From Blastocatellia bacterium (lineage in GTDB: Bacteria > Acidobacteriota > Blastocatellia > Chloracidobacteriales > JADJPF01), in assembly GCA_016713405.1 (NCBI GenBank), contig JADJPF010000008.1, forward strand, positions 124,001 to 188,000: 64,000 bases of DNA, in the 5' to 3' direction. The notes below the pieces were generated by a model. The model saw nothing but the letters and a program-made list of their open reading frames with translations, made no database searches and was not told where the DNA came from. The position numbers and the translations under genes were made by a program. Below, piece after piece: positions 18,423 through 27,599 of this stretch (position 1 is its first letter; the number at the start of each line of letters is the position of its first letter).

Positions 18423-21017
18423 ATGCTATCAAAGAAGCTTATTACCAAAGTTATTCTTACATCAATTATTCTAGTAGTAACATTTTTTTCAACTATCAAT
18501 ACATTTAAGAGCAGTGCAGCAAGTTTTCAATCAGATAACAACTTGGCAACAGAAATTTCTAATGTAGATGGAACGATACCAGACCAATTAGTATCTTGTG
18601 GAGCATCTGCAAATTTTTCTGGCATTACAAATGTAACAACTGCAAATATGAACAAAGATATTGCTGCTGGTGATTTTGACAGTGATGGCTTAACAGATCT
18701 TGTTACTGTTAGCGAAGAAGGAAACGCTTATTATATTTCAACAAAATCACCTGAGGGTTCATATTCTTCACCAACAACTTATTCCCTTCCTAATAATTCA
18801 ACACCAACAGGTGTTTCAGTAGCTGACTTTAACCTTGATGGCAAACAAGACCTTGTTATTACTAGAGGTGGCTCAAATTCTGCCCAGATCTTTAATGGTC
18901 AGGGCAACGGACAATTTACAGCAGGTAATGTTACTAGTGTAGGTAGTGGTGTTCAGCATGTAGTTGTAGCTGATTTTAACAATGATGCTCGTCCTGACTT
19001 TGCCACTATTAACACTCAAAGCTTTACTGTAGCTATCAATAGCTCTAGCAATCCTGGAACATTTACCACTAGCAATGTCTCAACTGGTGGTAACAGCCTT
19101 TATATCCTAGCTGGTGATTTTAATAGCGATAGTAAGGTTGATATATTAGTTTCCAGAACTAATATTGACAATGTAAGACTCTATCCAGGAAATGGTAATG
19201 GTACATTTGGTACTGCTATATCAATAGCTGTAGGCGATCAGCCTTGGGGCGCGGCTGCGGGTGACTTCAATAAGGATGGCAAGCTTGATGCTGCTGTAGT
19301 AAATGAATTCTCTGATTCTGTTTCAATATTGTTAGGCACAGGTAGCGGTCTTTCAAACTCTCCAATCACATTTTCAACTGTAGATGACCCAGTTGATATT
19401 ACAGTAGGCGATTTCAACAATGATTCTAATCTCGATCTAGCTATAGCAGGCTATGATTCAAACACTGTAGAAGTTCGCTTAGGTGATGGTGCTGGCAATT
19501 TCACAACTACAAGCAACTATCTAGTTGGCTCACAACCATTTTCAATCATAGTTGGCAAGTTCAATGGTGATGCTTCTCTTGATATTGCTACTGCTAATCA
19601 TTCTGGAAAAAACATCTCTATTATTAAAAATAACTGTTGTACTCCATTTGTATTACAACCATCAGCAATAGACAATTCTATAGCTGGCAAATACTATACT
19701 CAGCCATTGATGGTTGAAGAAGGCGGAAAGTATACCTTTAAAGTATCGGCTGGTGCTTTGCCTCCAGGACTACAATTGAGTAATGACTATGCTGGAGCAT
19801 TGCTTTCTGGTGTGGTAAATCAACCAGGTACTTATAACTTTACTATTACTGCATCAACCCCAGGTTGTACAAGCAGTAGCAAAACCTATTCAATGACAGT
19901 AGCTACCCCAACAAACTCATTTGGTTTTAATTATGGTCATTCCATAAATACTGGCTCATTGCCTCACGCTACCATTACAGCAGACCTAAACTTTGATGGC
20001 ATTCTTGACCTAGCAGTAGCAAACTATGGAAGCAATAATATAACAACTTTTGCAGGTAATGGTCAGGGAGGCTTTACGCCTGATGAAACTGTAGCTACTG
20101 GTGCTGGCCCAACTGCTTTAGCATTTGGTGATTTTAATGAAGATGGTGTTACTGACCTAGTAACAGCCAACTTCATCGGCAGGAATGTTTCAGTACTTAT
20201 CTGTAAATATCCAGACTATATCACTGGTGACGGGCCATATCCCTTCTATTATGCTCCTGCTGTAAATTATGGTGTAGGCAGTGCAGCACAAGCAGTAGAA
20301 GTAGGTGACTTTAATCAAGATGGACATCAAGATCTAGCTGTAGCAGTCGATGGGCAAATATTTCCATTCAATAATCAATATGCTTCAGTAAAAATTTTTA
20401 ATGGACGTGGAGACGGCACATTTACCAGCGGCCCACGTATTGATATAACTCCTGTTCTACAAAAGATTGAATCCTTGGCAGTTGGTGACTTCAATAAAGA
20501 TGGTAAGCAAGATATTGCTACTGCAAACTTTAATAATAATAACGTAACTATATGCCTTGCTACCGGCCCTAATACATTCTCCAAATCACTAGTAAGTGTT
20601 GGTTCAGGCCCAAACAGTATAGTAATTGGTGACTTTAATAAGGACGGTAAACAAGATATTGCTACTGCAAACTACAATTCAGCTAATGTCTCTATCGCTT
20701 TAGGAAATGGCAATGGCACATTTGCAACTACTACTAATATTGCAGCAAGCGAAACTACCCCATCTTCAGTAGCTTTAATGGAAATTAATAATGATGGAAA
20801 TGTTGATTTGCTAGTAACAAGCCCAACAAATGGAGTTGTATTTATGCTATTAGGTACAGGAAACGGAAACTTTAATATCTTCCCATATCCAATGCTTCCA
20901 CAAACATTAGGCGTGTGTGCAACTACAATAGGCGCTTTTGATGGTGATAATGTTGCTGATGTAGCAATCCCCACTGGCAATGGCAACAATGTAGAGTTTG
21001 TTTTCTCTAAATTTTAA
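18423..21017 (+). CDS. Secreted FG-GAP/VCBS repeat protein with Ig-like insert
   Basis: An 864-residue exported protein. A signal segment (about residues 8-33) is followed by two blocks of FG-GAP repeats (about 65-400 and 500-860), each unit having a core such as VGDFNKDGKQDIATAN. Asp-x-Asp/Asn-x-Asp loops (DFNKDGKQD) are calcium-binding in this family. Each block could make a seven-bladed propeller. Between them lies an Ig-like putative-adhesion domain (GALPPGLQLSNDYAGALLSG, a He_PIG-type motif). A cell-surface or matrix adhesion role is likely, but the ligand is unknown. The start has AAAGGAGAAG upstream. A strong terminator follows. Confidence 0.9.
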   Translation: MLSKKLITKVILTSIILVVTFFSTINTFKSSAASFQSDNNLATEISNVDGTIPDQLVSCGASANFSGITNVTTANMNKDIAAGDFDSDGLTDLVTVSEEGNAYYISTKSPEGSYSSPTTYSLPNNSTPTGVSVADFNLDGKQDLVITRGGSNSAQIFNGQGNGQFTAGNVTSVGSGVQHVVVADFNNDARPDFATINTQSFTVAINSSSNPGTFTTSNVSTGGNSLYILAGDFNSDSKVDILVSRTNIDNVRLYPGNGNGTFGTAISIAVGDQPWGAAAGDFNKDGKLDAAVVNEFSDSVSILLGTGSGLSNSPITFSTVDDPVDITVGDFNNDSNLDLAIAGYDSNTVEVRLGDGAGNFTTTSNYLVGSQPFSIIVGKFNGDASLDIATANHSGKNISIIKNNCCTPFVLQPSAIDNSIAGKYYTQPLMVEEGGKYTFKVSAGALPPGLQLSNDYAGALLSGVVNQPGTYNFTITASTPGCTSSSKTYSMTVATPTNSFGFNYGHSINTGSLPHATITADLNFDGILDLAVANYGSNNITTFAGNGQGGFTPDETVATGAGPTALAFGDFNEDGVTDLVTANFIGRNVSVLICKYPDYITGDGPYPFYYAPAVNYGVGSAAQAVEVGDFNQDGHQDLAVAVDGQIFPFNNQYASVKIFNGRGDGTFTSGPRIDITPVLQKIESLAVGDFNKDGKQDIATANFNNNNVTICLATGPNTFSKSLVSVGSGPNSIVIGDFNKDGKQDIATANYNSANVSIALGNGNGTFATTTNIAASETTPSSVALMEINNDGNVDLLVTSPTNGVVFMLLGTGNGNFNIFPYPMLPQTLGVCATTIGAFDGDNVADVAIPTGNGNNVEFVFSKF

Positions 21018-21062
21018 CTAAATTTAACTAATAGGTTGATATTTAATTAATTTGCCGTAAAA

Positions 21063-21106
21063 AAAGCTAGCGAGGGACAACCATAAAATTGTCTCTCGCT
21101 AGCTTT
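21063..21106 (+). terminator. Strong terminator after the FG-GAP gene
   Basis: AAAGCTAGCGAGGGACAA and TTGTCTCTCGCTAGCTTT form an 18-pair stem with one G-T pair around an eight-base loop. It lies 45 bases after the stop. The symmetric A and T flanks allow termination on either strand. Confidence 0.75.
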
Positions 21107-21316
21107 GTATAAGAGGATATTTAATTAAATGATTAATTTTCTTCATTAATTCCATTTCACATCAAATAAATTTACCTGTAAAAATACGCAAGCCTAGTAA
21201 TTAAACCCTTATGTAAGATTCTGCTGGAACGGCTCGAAATCAATTTATCACTATGATATGCTGGCAAGCTTTCTGAAAGCTAGTTGAACGAGGTTGATTT
21301 TAACTAACAATTTTCT

Positions 21317-22330
21317 ATGGCAAAAAAAGCAAAAACATCTGCACAAAATGATTTAACTAATCAACAATACTTAGATTTTTACTATTACATGCGGCTTACT
21401 CGCAGCCTCGAAGAACGTTTAACAATCCTATTTAAACAGAATAAAGTAGTAGGTGGGCTTTATCGTAGCCTTGGACAAGAAGCTACGGCTGTTGGAAGTG
21501 CGTTTGCGTTAAGAGATGGCGATGTACTAAGTCCATTAATTCGGGATATGGGCGCGTTGTTAGTACGTGGAGCAAAACCACGTGAAATTTTTATGCAATA
21601 TATGGCGCGAGATGGTGAAGGGACTGCACGAGGTCGGGACTTAAACATTCATATTGCAGACATGCAACGCGGTTATGTTGGCCCAATTAGTCAGCTAGGC
21701 GATATGGTAGCAATTATGGCTGGCGTGGCAATGGGCGGCAAAATGCAAGGTAAAAATATTGTTACTATGGTTTATGTTGGCGATGGCGCGACTTCTACAG
21801 GAGCTTTTCACGAAGCAGTAAACTTTGCAGCCGTGCTAAACCTGCCAATGGTGACAATTATTGAAAATAATGGCTATGCTTTCTCAACTCCTACAGAAAA
21901 ACAATGCCTAGTTACTGACTTTGCAGTAAAAGCAAAAGGCTATGGCATACCAGGTGAAACTGTTGATGGAAATGATGTTGTAGCCGTTTACCAAGCTAGT
22001 CGTCGTGCTGTAGATCGGGCGCGAAATGGTGAAGGCTCTTCAATAATTGAAGTTAAAACCTTTCGTATGCTAGGGCATGCTCAACATGACAATCAAAGCT
22101 ATGTTCCAAAAGAATTATTAGAGCAATGGCGAGAAAAAGACCCCATTACAAACTATCAAGAGTTCTTAAAGAAAAACAAACTAGCAACCGATGATAGCTT
22201 AAAGGCAATGGATGAAAAAATTCTTGCTTATCTGGATGAAGAAGTGGCTATTGCTGATAAGGCTCCTTTTCCACCAGTAGAGTCTTGTTTAGAAGATGTA
22301 TATTTTGAAACTCCAAAACAGCAAAAATAA
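21317..22330 (+). CDS. pdhA: 2-oxoacid (pyruvate-type) dehydrogenase E1 alpha subunit
   Basis: The thiamine-diphosphate-binding alpha half of a heterotetrameric E1 that decarboxylates a 2-oxoacid and passes the acyl group to E2. The ThDP motif runs from GDGATSTGAFHEAVNF to IIENN. Also present are YRSLGQEATAVG near the N-terminus and the phosphorylation-loop-like region FRMLGHAQHDNQ. The length of 337 residues is normal. The E1 beta and E2 genes follow in order, forming a complete core apart from E3. The substrate may be pyruvate or branched-chain 2-oxoacids. The sequence is near the pyruvate/acetoin/branched-chain split, so the symbol is tentative. No clear ribosome site lies close to the ATG. 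Confidence 0.92.
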   Translation: MAKKAKTSAQNDLTNQQYLDFYYYMRLTRSLEERLTILFKQNKVVGGLYRSLGQEATAVGSAFALRDGDVLSPLIRDMGALLVRGAKPREIFMQYMARDGEGTARGRDLNIHIADMQRGYVGPISQLGDMVAIMAGVAMGGKMQGKNIVTMVYVGDGATSTGAFHEAVNFAAVLNLPMVTIIENNGYAFSTPTEKQCLVTDFAVKAKGYGIPGETVDGNDVVAVYQASRRAVDRARNGEGSSIIEVKTFRMLGHAQHDNQSYVPKELLEQWREKDPITNYQEFLKKNKLATDDSLKAMDEKILAYLDEEVAIADKAPFPPVESCLEDVYFETPKQQK

Positions 22331-22339
22331 GGTGATCTA

Positions 22340-23314
22340 ATGGCAGTTGTTACTTACTTAGAAGCAATTCGTCAAGCGTTAATGGAAGAAATGCAACGAG
22401 ATGAGCGGGTTTTCTTACTTGGAGAAGACATTGGTGCTTATGGTGGTGCATTTAAGGTGACAGACGGACTTTATGATAAATTTGGAGCAGAAAGGGTAGT
22501 TGATACCCCAATTTCTGAGTCTGCAATTGTTGGCGCGGCTTGTGGTGCTGCTATGATGGGAATGCGGCCTGTTGCAGAAATCCAATTTATTGATTTTATT
22601 TCCTGTGCTTTTGACCAACTTACCAACTACGCTGCAAAATCTCGTTATCGTCAAGGAATCGGCATTCCAATTGTAGTACGTGGGCCATGTGGCGGTGGTG
22701 GACGGGGTGGCCCGTTTCACTCTCAAAATGTAGAATCATTTTTTCTAAATACCCCAGGGCTTAAAATGGTTGAGCCAGCAACGGCTTATGATGCCAAGGG
22801 CTTATTAAAAGCGGCTATTCGGGATGAAGACCCTGTACTTTATTTTGAACACAAGTTTCTTTATCGCCGCATTAAAGAAGATATTCCAGATGATGACTAT
22901 ATTGTCCCTATTGGAAAAGCAAAAGTAAGGCGTGAGGGTAAAGATATTTCTGTAATCACTTATGGGGCAATGGTGCATACAGCACTAGAAGCAGCAGAAA
23001 AACTTGAGTCAGAAGGAATTAGTTTAGAAGTTGTAGACCTTCGTAGTCTTCTACCTTATGACGAGGATGCAATCTTAACTTCTGTTGCTAAAACCAGTAA
23101 AGTTATTCTTTTGCACGAAGCAACTAGAATTGGTGGCTATGCTGGCGAGCTTGCTGCTGTAATTGCAGAAAAAGCTTTTGATTGTCTGGACGGGCCAATT
23201 GTACGGGTGACAGCACCTGATACACCTGTTCCATACAGCCCACCACTTGAAGATTTCTTTTTGCCAAATGCAGAAAAATTAATGAAAGCAGCCCGGCAGT
23301 TAGCTGCATATTAA
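22340..23314 (+). CDS. pdhB: 2-oxoacid (pyruvate-type) dehydrogenase E1 beta subunit
   Basis: The transketolase-like beta subunit that completes the ThDP site with E1 alpha. Its pyrimidine-binding domain includes GEDIGAYGGAFKVT, the DTPISE loop and the AEIQFIDFI segment. A C-terminal transketolase domain holds VVDLRSLLPYDEDAI and VTAPDTPVPYSPPLE. The 324 residues match the family length. It starts nine bases after the E1 alpha stop behind AAGGTGA, so the two subunits are translated together. A palindromic repeat directly follows its stop codon, in the 142-base gap before E2. Confidence 0.93.
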   Translation: MAVVTYLEAIRQALMEEMQRDERVFLLGEDIGAYGGAFKVTDGLYDKFGAERVVDTPISESAIVGAACGAAMMGMRPVAEIQFIDFISCAFDQLTNYAAKSRYRQGIGIPIVVRGPCGGGGRGGPFHSQNVESFFLNTPGLKMVEPATAYDAKGLLKAAIRDEDPVLYFEHKFLYRRIKEDIPDDDYIVPIGKAKVRREGKDISVITYGAMVHTALEAAEKLESEGISLEVVDLRSLLPYDEDAILTSVAKTSKVILLHEATRIGGYAGELAAVIAEKAFDCLDGPIVRVTAPDTPVPYSPPLEDFFLPNAEKLMKAARQLAAY

Positions 23315-23316
23315 AT

Positions 23317-23361
23317 CCAGCCCTAAAGGACTGGGCTATTATCAGCCGTCCCTCTGGGACT
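23317..23361. repeat. Double-hairpin intergenic repeat in the dehydrogenase operon
   Basis: Two short palindromes in tandem: AGCCC...GGGCT within CCAGCCCTAAAGGACTGGG, then GTCCC-TCT-GGGAC. The form resembles REP-like intergenic repeats seen in several environmental phyla, but only this one copy is visible here. It may shape mRNA stability between E1 beta and E2. Confidence 0.42.
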
Positions 23362-23456
23362 AAAAGAGTTAGAAAATAAAATTTTAGCATTACATCTGAA
23401 AACCTAAAATTTTATTACTTAATTACTTACATTAATATTGGAGGAAGTGGAAGTTT

Positions 23457-24866
23457 ATGGCTATAGATGTAATTATGCCCCAAATGGGCGAAAGTATTGC
23501 TGAAGGTACAATTGTAAAATGGATCAAAAAAGTCGGTGATGAAGTAAAACGCGATGAACCATTATTTGAAATTTCTACAGATAAAGTTGATGCGGAAATT
23601 CCATCTCCTGCCGCTGGTGTGCTAGTAGAAATTTTAGCTACCGAAGGTCAAACAGTACCTATTAACACGGTTGTTGCCCGTATTGGCGAAGCTGGCGCAC
23701 GTCCTTCAGCACCAGCAGCACCAAAATCAGAGGAAATAAAACCTGCTCCAGTCGCACCTGCTCCAACACCAGTTGCACCTCCTCCAACACCTCCAGCACC
23801 CGCCGTTGTTGCACCACCTCCCCCTCCAGTTGCACCACCTCCTCCACCAGTTGTTGAGGCTCCAGCCGTTGAGGAAGAAGTAACCAAGCGATCTTCTCCA
23901 TTAGTTCGCAAAATTGCACGTGAAAATAATGTAAATATTAATAAAATCGACGGTTCTGGTTTAGGTGGACGTGTTACTAAAAATGATATTTTAGGTTTTA
24001 TTTCTACCCAAGAAACCGTTCAAATTCCTGTTCCTCCAGCAATTGCAGCAATGTCCGTTCCTGCTCAACCTGCTGCGCCAGTTGCACCTCCTCCAGTTGT
24101 AGCACCTACACCATCTTTAGTAGTTCCACCAATAGTAATCCCAGCAATGGAAACTCACCGTCCAGGCGATCGCGTAGAAATTGTGCCAATGTCACCAATG
24201 CGTAAGAAGATTGCAGAGCATATGGTAGCTTCTCGCCGAATTTCTGCACATGTTCAATCTTTCTTTGAAATTGATATGACACGAATTGCTCAACTACGTG
24301 AAAAACACAAAGAAAAATTCTTTGAACGTCATGGCGTTAAACTAACTTACACACCTTTTATTATGAAAGCTGCAATTGATGGTTTGATGGCCTGGCCTGT
24401 GATGAATGCTTCTTTAGATGGTGATAACATTGTCTATAAAAAAGACATTAATTTAGGTATGGCTGTAGCTTTAGATTGGGGTTTAATCGTCCCTGTAATT
24501 AAGAATGCTGAAGAAAAGAACTTAGTTGGATTAACTAGATCAATGAATGATTTAGCTAACCGCGCACGTAAAAAACAACTTAAGCCAGATGAAGTTCAAG
24601 GTGGAACATTTACAATTACCAATCCTGGTGTTTTTGGTAGCTTGTTTGGTACTCCAATTATTAACCAACCTCAAGTTGCAATTATGGGCGTAGGTACAAT
24701 TGAGAAGCGTTTGAGCGTTATGCAAGATGATTCAATTGCTATTCGCACCAAAGCTTACTTTAGCATTTCATTTGACCATCGTTTGATTGATGGTGCAGTA
24801 GCTGATCAATTTATGGCACACGTTAAAAATGTGCTAGAAAATTTTGAAGCTAGCGAATTAGGCTAA
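23457..24866 (+). CDS. pdhC: Dihydrolipoamide acyltransferase (E2) of the 2-oxoacid dehydrogenase complex
   Basis: The core subunit that carries acyl groups from E1 to CoA. Residues 1-76 are a lipoyl domain with the modified lysine in STDKVDAEI (Lys43). A long Pro/Ala-rich linker (about 80-145) leads to the E3/E1-binding domain (SSPLVRKIARENNVNINKID, about 146-180). A second Pro/Ala linker follows, then the C-terminal catalytic domain with the active-site FDHRLIDGA. The 469 residues and single lipoyl domain are typical of bacterial E2 proteins. It starts behind GGAGG and lies 142 bases after E1 beta. The LipB gene that supplies octanoyl groups for its lipoyl lysine follows 17 bases later. No E3 gene is in the window. 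Confidence 0.93.
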   Translation: MAIDVIMPQMGESIAEGTIVKWIKKVGDEVKRDEPLFEISTDKVDAEIPSPAAGVLVEILATEGQTVPINTVVARIGEAGARPSAPAAPKSEEIKPAPVAPAPTPVAPPPTPPAPAVVAPPPPPVAPPPPPVVEAPAVEEEVTKRSSPLVRKIARENNVNINKIDGSGLGGRVTKNDILGFISTQETVQIPVPPAIAAMSVPAQPAAPVAPPPVVAPTPSLVVPPIVIPAMETHRPGDRVEIVPMSPMRKKIAEHMVASRRISAHVQSFFEIDMTRIAQLREKHKEKFFERHGVKLTYTPFIMKAAIDGLMAWPVMNASLDGDNIVYKKDINLGMAVALDWGLIVPVIKNAEEKNLVGLTRSMNDLANRARKKQLKPDEVQGGTFTITNPGVFGSLFGTPIINQPQVAIMGVGTIEKRLSVMQDDSIAIRTKAYFSISFDHRLIDGAVADQFMAHVKNVLENFEASELG

Positions 24867-24883
24867 TTGGAGGGTTTTGATAG

Positions 24884-25993
24884 ATGTCAGAAGAAAAAAT
24901 TCCTCGCATCTGTCAAGTAAGACACTTAGGTTTAGTTGACTACGAGGAAGGCTTGAAACTCCAACAAGCCTTCCTTGAAGCCCGCACCCAAAATTTAATC
25001 CCTGATACGCTTTTCTTTCTTGAACACCCTCATGTTTTAACCCTTGGACGTAATGCAAAAATAGGCAATATCATTAGCTCTAAAGAAATACTTGAAAAAA
25101 TGCAAATAAGCATTTATGAAACTGGCAGAGGTGGAGATGTTACTTATCACGGGCCAGGCCAAATAGTTGGTTATCCTATTATTAGCCTTGCGCCTGATCG
25201 CTGTGATGTTCATCGTTATGTCCGTGATTTAGAAGAAGTTATGATTCGTACTGCTAAAGATTTTGGCATCACTGCTAGTAGAATAGCAGGTCTAACAGGT
25301 GTTTGGGTAGGACAAGAAAAACTAGCTGCAATTGGTGTTCGTATCTCTCGTTGGGTTACAATGCATGGTTTTGCTTTTAATGTAAATACTAGCTTAAATT
25401 ACTTTAAGTTGATTGTTCCATGCGGTATTTCTGATAAAGGAGTTACATCACTTCAAAATTTATTAAAACAACAAATCCCACTAGAAACAGTAAGTAATCG
25501 TCTTGCTTATCATTTTGGAGAAGTTTTTGAACGCGAAATAGTTTTCCAAGAAACTAAACATCGTTCTGTCCAAGTTGTAATTTTTGATGATAGTTTAATT
25601 AAGCCGCTTTATTTGCTGCTACGTCGTACAGATGAGCGCGGCGGATTTTGGCAACCTGTAACAGGAAAAATCAAAAAGAAACAATCTGAATCTCCAAAAG
25701 AAGCAGCCATTAGAGAAGTATTTGAAGAAACAGGACTTGAAGGCGAATTGCTAGATTTAGATTATATCCACAGTTTTTATATTGAACCTCAATTCTTAAA
25801 AAAACCTCAAATAGAACCTCAAACTAATTTGGAATATTCCTTTGCTCTAAGAACCAAAAAACAAGCTGTAAAACTTAGCCCTAAAGAACATATTGATTTT
25901 GAATGGCTGCCATATAAAGAAGCCTACAAGCGTTTAGTTTGGAACGGCAACCAACGAGCATTTTTGTTAACAGCAAAATTAATTAAGCAATAA
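24884..25993 (+). CDS. lipB: Octanoyltransferase LipB fused to a Nudix hydrolase
   Basis: Residues 1-225 are LipB, which moves octanoyl groups from acyl-carrier protein onto lipoyl domains. It shows TLGRNAK, the GRGGDVTYHGPGQIVGYPI signature, the catalytic lysine in KLAAIGVRI and the catalytic cysteine in IVPCGISDKGVTSL. Residues 230-369 are a Nudix domain with the core REVFEETGL preceded by a Glu seven residues earlier. The first glycine spacing is two residues longer than the consensus. RRTDERGGFWQPVTGKI resembles NudB, which hydrolyses nucleoside or dihydroneopterin triphosphates. GGAGG lies ten bases upstream of the ATG. Its position after E2 supports the lipoylation role; the Nudix substrate is unknown. 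Confidence 0.93.
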   Translation: MSEEKIPRICQVRHLGLVDYEEGLKLQQAFLEARTQNLIPDTLFFLEHPHVLTLGRNAKIGNIISSKEILEKMQISIYETGRGGDVTYHGPGQIVGYPIISLAPDRCDVHRYVRDLEEVMIRTAKDFGITASRIAGLTGVWVGQEKLAAIGVRISRWVTMHGFAFNVNTSLNYFKLIVPCGISDKGVTSLQNLLKQQIPLETVSNRLAYHFGEVFEREIVFQETKHRSVQVVIFDDSLIKPLYLLLRRTDERGGFWQPVTGKIKKKQSESPKEAAIREVFEETGLEGELLDLDYIHSFYIEPQFLKKPQIEPQTNLEYSFALRTKKQAVKLSPKEHIDFEWLPYKEAYKRLVWNGNQRAFLLTAKLIKQ

Positions 25994-26011
25994 TTATATA
26001 GCTAAAAAGAG

Positions 26012-26050
26012 AATTATTAATCTGGTAGTGGTAAAAAAAGTAACGCTGAA
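26012..26050 (+). repeat. Left arm of an inverted repeat flanking the TnpB element
   Basis: AATTATTA, GGTAGTG and AAAAGTAACGCTGAA (with short interruptions) are matched in inverted orientation at 27600-27632. The arms lie outside the transposon hairpins. They would have formed one long imperfect hairpin between the convergent lipB and oxidoreductase genes before insertion. Confidence 0.6.
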
Positions 26051-26127
26051 TGGCTGTTTAGTGTCACCAGAATTTAAGGCTTAGGAATGACTTGCAACCA
26101 AAATAAATTACAAATCTTCCGCCATTG

Positions 26128-26153
26128 CATCCCACGTCTTTAGGCGTGGGATG
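26128..26153. repeat. Left-end hairpin of the TnpB element
   Basis: CATCCCACG and CGTGGGATG pair around TCTTTAGG. It is the expected subterminal recognition hairpin for a Y1 transposase and starts 16 bases inside the proposed left end. Confidence 0.65.
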
Positions 26154-26221
26154 AATTGCGGCAGTGAAATAAATAAATAATAAATATTGACGTAAGAATA
26201 ATAGCATAATATAATAGAAAA

Positions 26222-27484
26222 ATGAAAGCAAATAGAGTAATCCAAATAGAGCTACAAGTACCAAGTAGAACTTGGCAACAAATGACAGATGCCAGAATAG
26301 AAGCGGCTCGCTTATGGAATAGAATGGTAAAACTGCACTTGTGGTTTAGGAAAAGAAGTAAAAAATGGCCTACTCAATCCCAATTTGAAAAACATTTTGC
26401 AAGGAAATTCCGCCTACACAGTCAAACAATCCAAGCATTAATAGCTAAATTCTTTGCAAATATTGAAACAACTCGCGTCAATAGAGCAAATGGAGAAAAA
26501 CACGCTCGCTACCCATATAAGAAAAAGAACTACTTTAACCCAGTTTGGAAAGGCCAACACATAAAAGTAGAGAATAGTTACATAATACTACCAATGGGAA
26601 TAGACCCTCACAGCAGAAAAAGACAATTAGGAATTTGCATCCGTTTGCCAAAAGACTTGCCAGAAGGAAAAATAGTACAAGCAGAGTTAGCCTTTGGTAA
26701 ATTGCTTTTAACTATCCAAAATCAAGTTGAAGTAACAAAACCAGCTAATGAGAAAATAGCAACAAGTGATTTAGGTTCAATACATTTATCAGTAGTAACA
26801 GATGGTCAAGATTCTCTAGCAGTAGTCGGGCGAGGTCTTAGAAGCATCAATCAAGGAAAAGCTAAAGCATTAGCAGAAATCTCTCAACTTCAATCTCGTT
26901 GTCAAAAACATTCTAAGCGTTGGACTAAACTACAAAAAGCTAAGTATAAAATACTAAATAAAGCAGAGAATCAAACTAAAGACCTACTTCACAAAGCAGC
27001 AAATGAACTAGTAAATTTCTGTAAGGCAAAAGAAGTATCAAAGCTAGTAGTAGGTGATATAACTGAAATAAATAGAGGAAAGAAAAATAAAGCTTCTCGT
27101 AGATTAAACCAAGAAATGGGGTTATTAAGTTTAGGGTTATTTGTAGCATATCTTAGGTATAAATTAGCCATCTTTGGAATAGAATTAGAAGAATATAACG
27201 AGTCTTATACAACAAAGACTTGCCCGGCTTGTGGTAATAAATATAAGCCTATAGGCCGACAATATCACTGTCCTAAGTGTAAATTTGTCGGAATTCGTGA
27301 TGAGGTAGGAGCAATTAACTTGCTAAACAAATACCTCAATAAGGGAGAAATTAAACCCAATTTCCTTATTCCAAAAGGAAAAGTAAAGTATCTACGACCT
27401 GTGAAATTGAAAAACTTTGCTAGACGTAGTAGAGCCGATGACACCGGCCACCCCTTAATCCACGCAAGTTGTGCTGATGGGTGA
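26222..27484 (+). CDS. tnpB: TnpB family RNA-guided nuclease (OrfB)
   Basis: A 420-residue protein of the IS605 OrfB family, the ancestor group of Cas12. Its RuvC-like catalytic residues are the Asp in ATSDLGSIHLS, the Glu in VVGDITEIN and the Asp in GIRDEVGAINLL. The treble-clef zinc finger is CPACGNKYKPIGRQYHCPKC. The N-terminal wedge/REC region starts VIQIELQVPSRTWQQM. All three RuvC positions and four zinc Cys are intact, so it should be active. Its guide (omega) RNA is expected from the 3' end of the gene through the right-end hairpin. The C-terminal Arg-rich segment (NFARRSRADDTGH) is encoded where that RNA scaffold would lie. Confidence 0.93.
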   Translation: MKANRVIQIELQVPSRTWQQMTDARIEAARLWNRMVKLHLWFRKRSKKWPTQSQFEKHFARKFRLHSQTIQALIAKFFANIETTRVNRANGEKHARYPYKKKNYFNPVWKGQHIKVENSYIILPMGIDPHSRKRQLGICIRLPKDLPEGKIVQAELAFGKLLLTIQNQVEVTKPANEKIATSDLGSIHLSVVTDGQDSLAVVGRGLRSINQGKAKALAEISQLQSRCQKHSKRWTKLQKAKYKILNKAENQTKDLLHKAANELVNFCKAKEVSKLVVGDITEINRGKKNKASRRLNQEMGLLSLGLFVAYLRYKLAIFGIELEEYNESYTTKTCPACGNKYKPIGRQYHCPKCKFVGIRDEVGAINLLNKYLNKGEIKPNFLIPKGKVKYLRPVKLKNFARRSRADDTGHPLIHASCADG

Positions 27485-27596
27485 TGCTTTTATGGCTTGG
27501 AAGCGGTTGGACTGTTTCTAACAGTAGGTGTGAGCCTTTCTGACTACTTCCTTAGCGACCAAAAGAATCCAATGCCTTTAGGCGTTGGAGTGTCAA
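27485..27596 (+). ncRNA. Probable omega (reRNA) scaffold 3' region and right end
   Basis: The 112 bases after the tnpB stop contain local pairing and end with the right-end hairpin (27568-27589) and TCAA. In studied IS605 elements the TnpB guide RNA comes from this region, and its guide lies immediately past the element end. The 5' limit of the RNA lies inside tnpB and cannot be set by eye. Confidence 0.45.
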
Positions 27597-27599
27597 TCT

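Larger units (their letters stand above)
26112..27596 (+). mobile_element. TnpB-only IS200/IS605-type element
   Basis: The element carries tnpB but no tnpA, so it depends on a transposase elsewhere to move. Both ends have nine-pair subterminal hairpins: CATCCCACG/CGTGGGATG at 26128-26153 and TCCAATGCC/GGCGTTGGA at 27568-27589. The proposed left boundary follows TTAC (26108-26111) and the proposed right boundary ends in TCAA (27593-27596). These match the cleavage sites known for IS608, and the hairpin spacing is similar. The boundaries are inferred from this geometry and have not been checked against an empty site. Confidence 0.6.
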
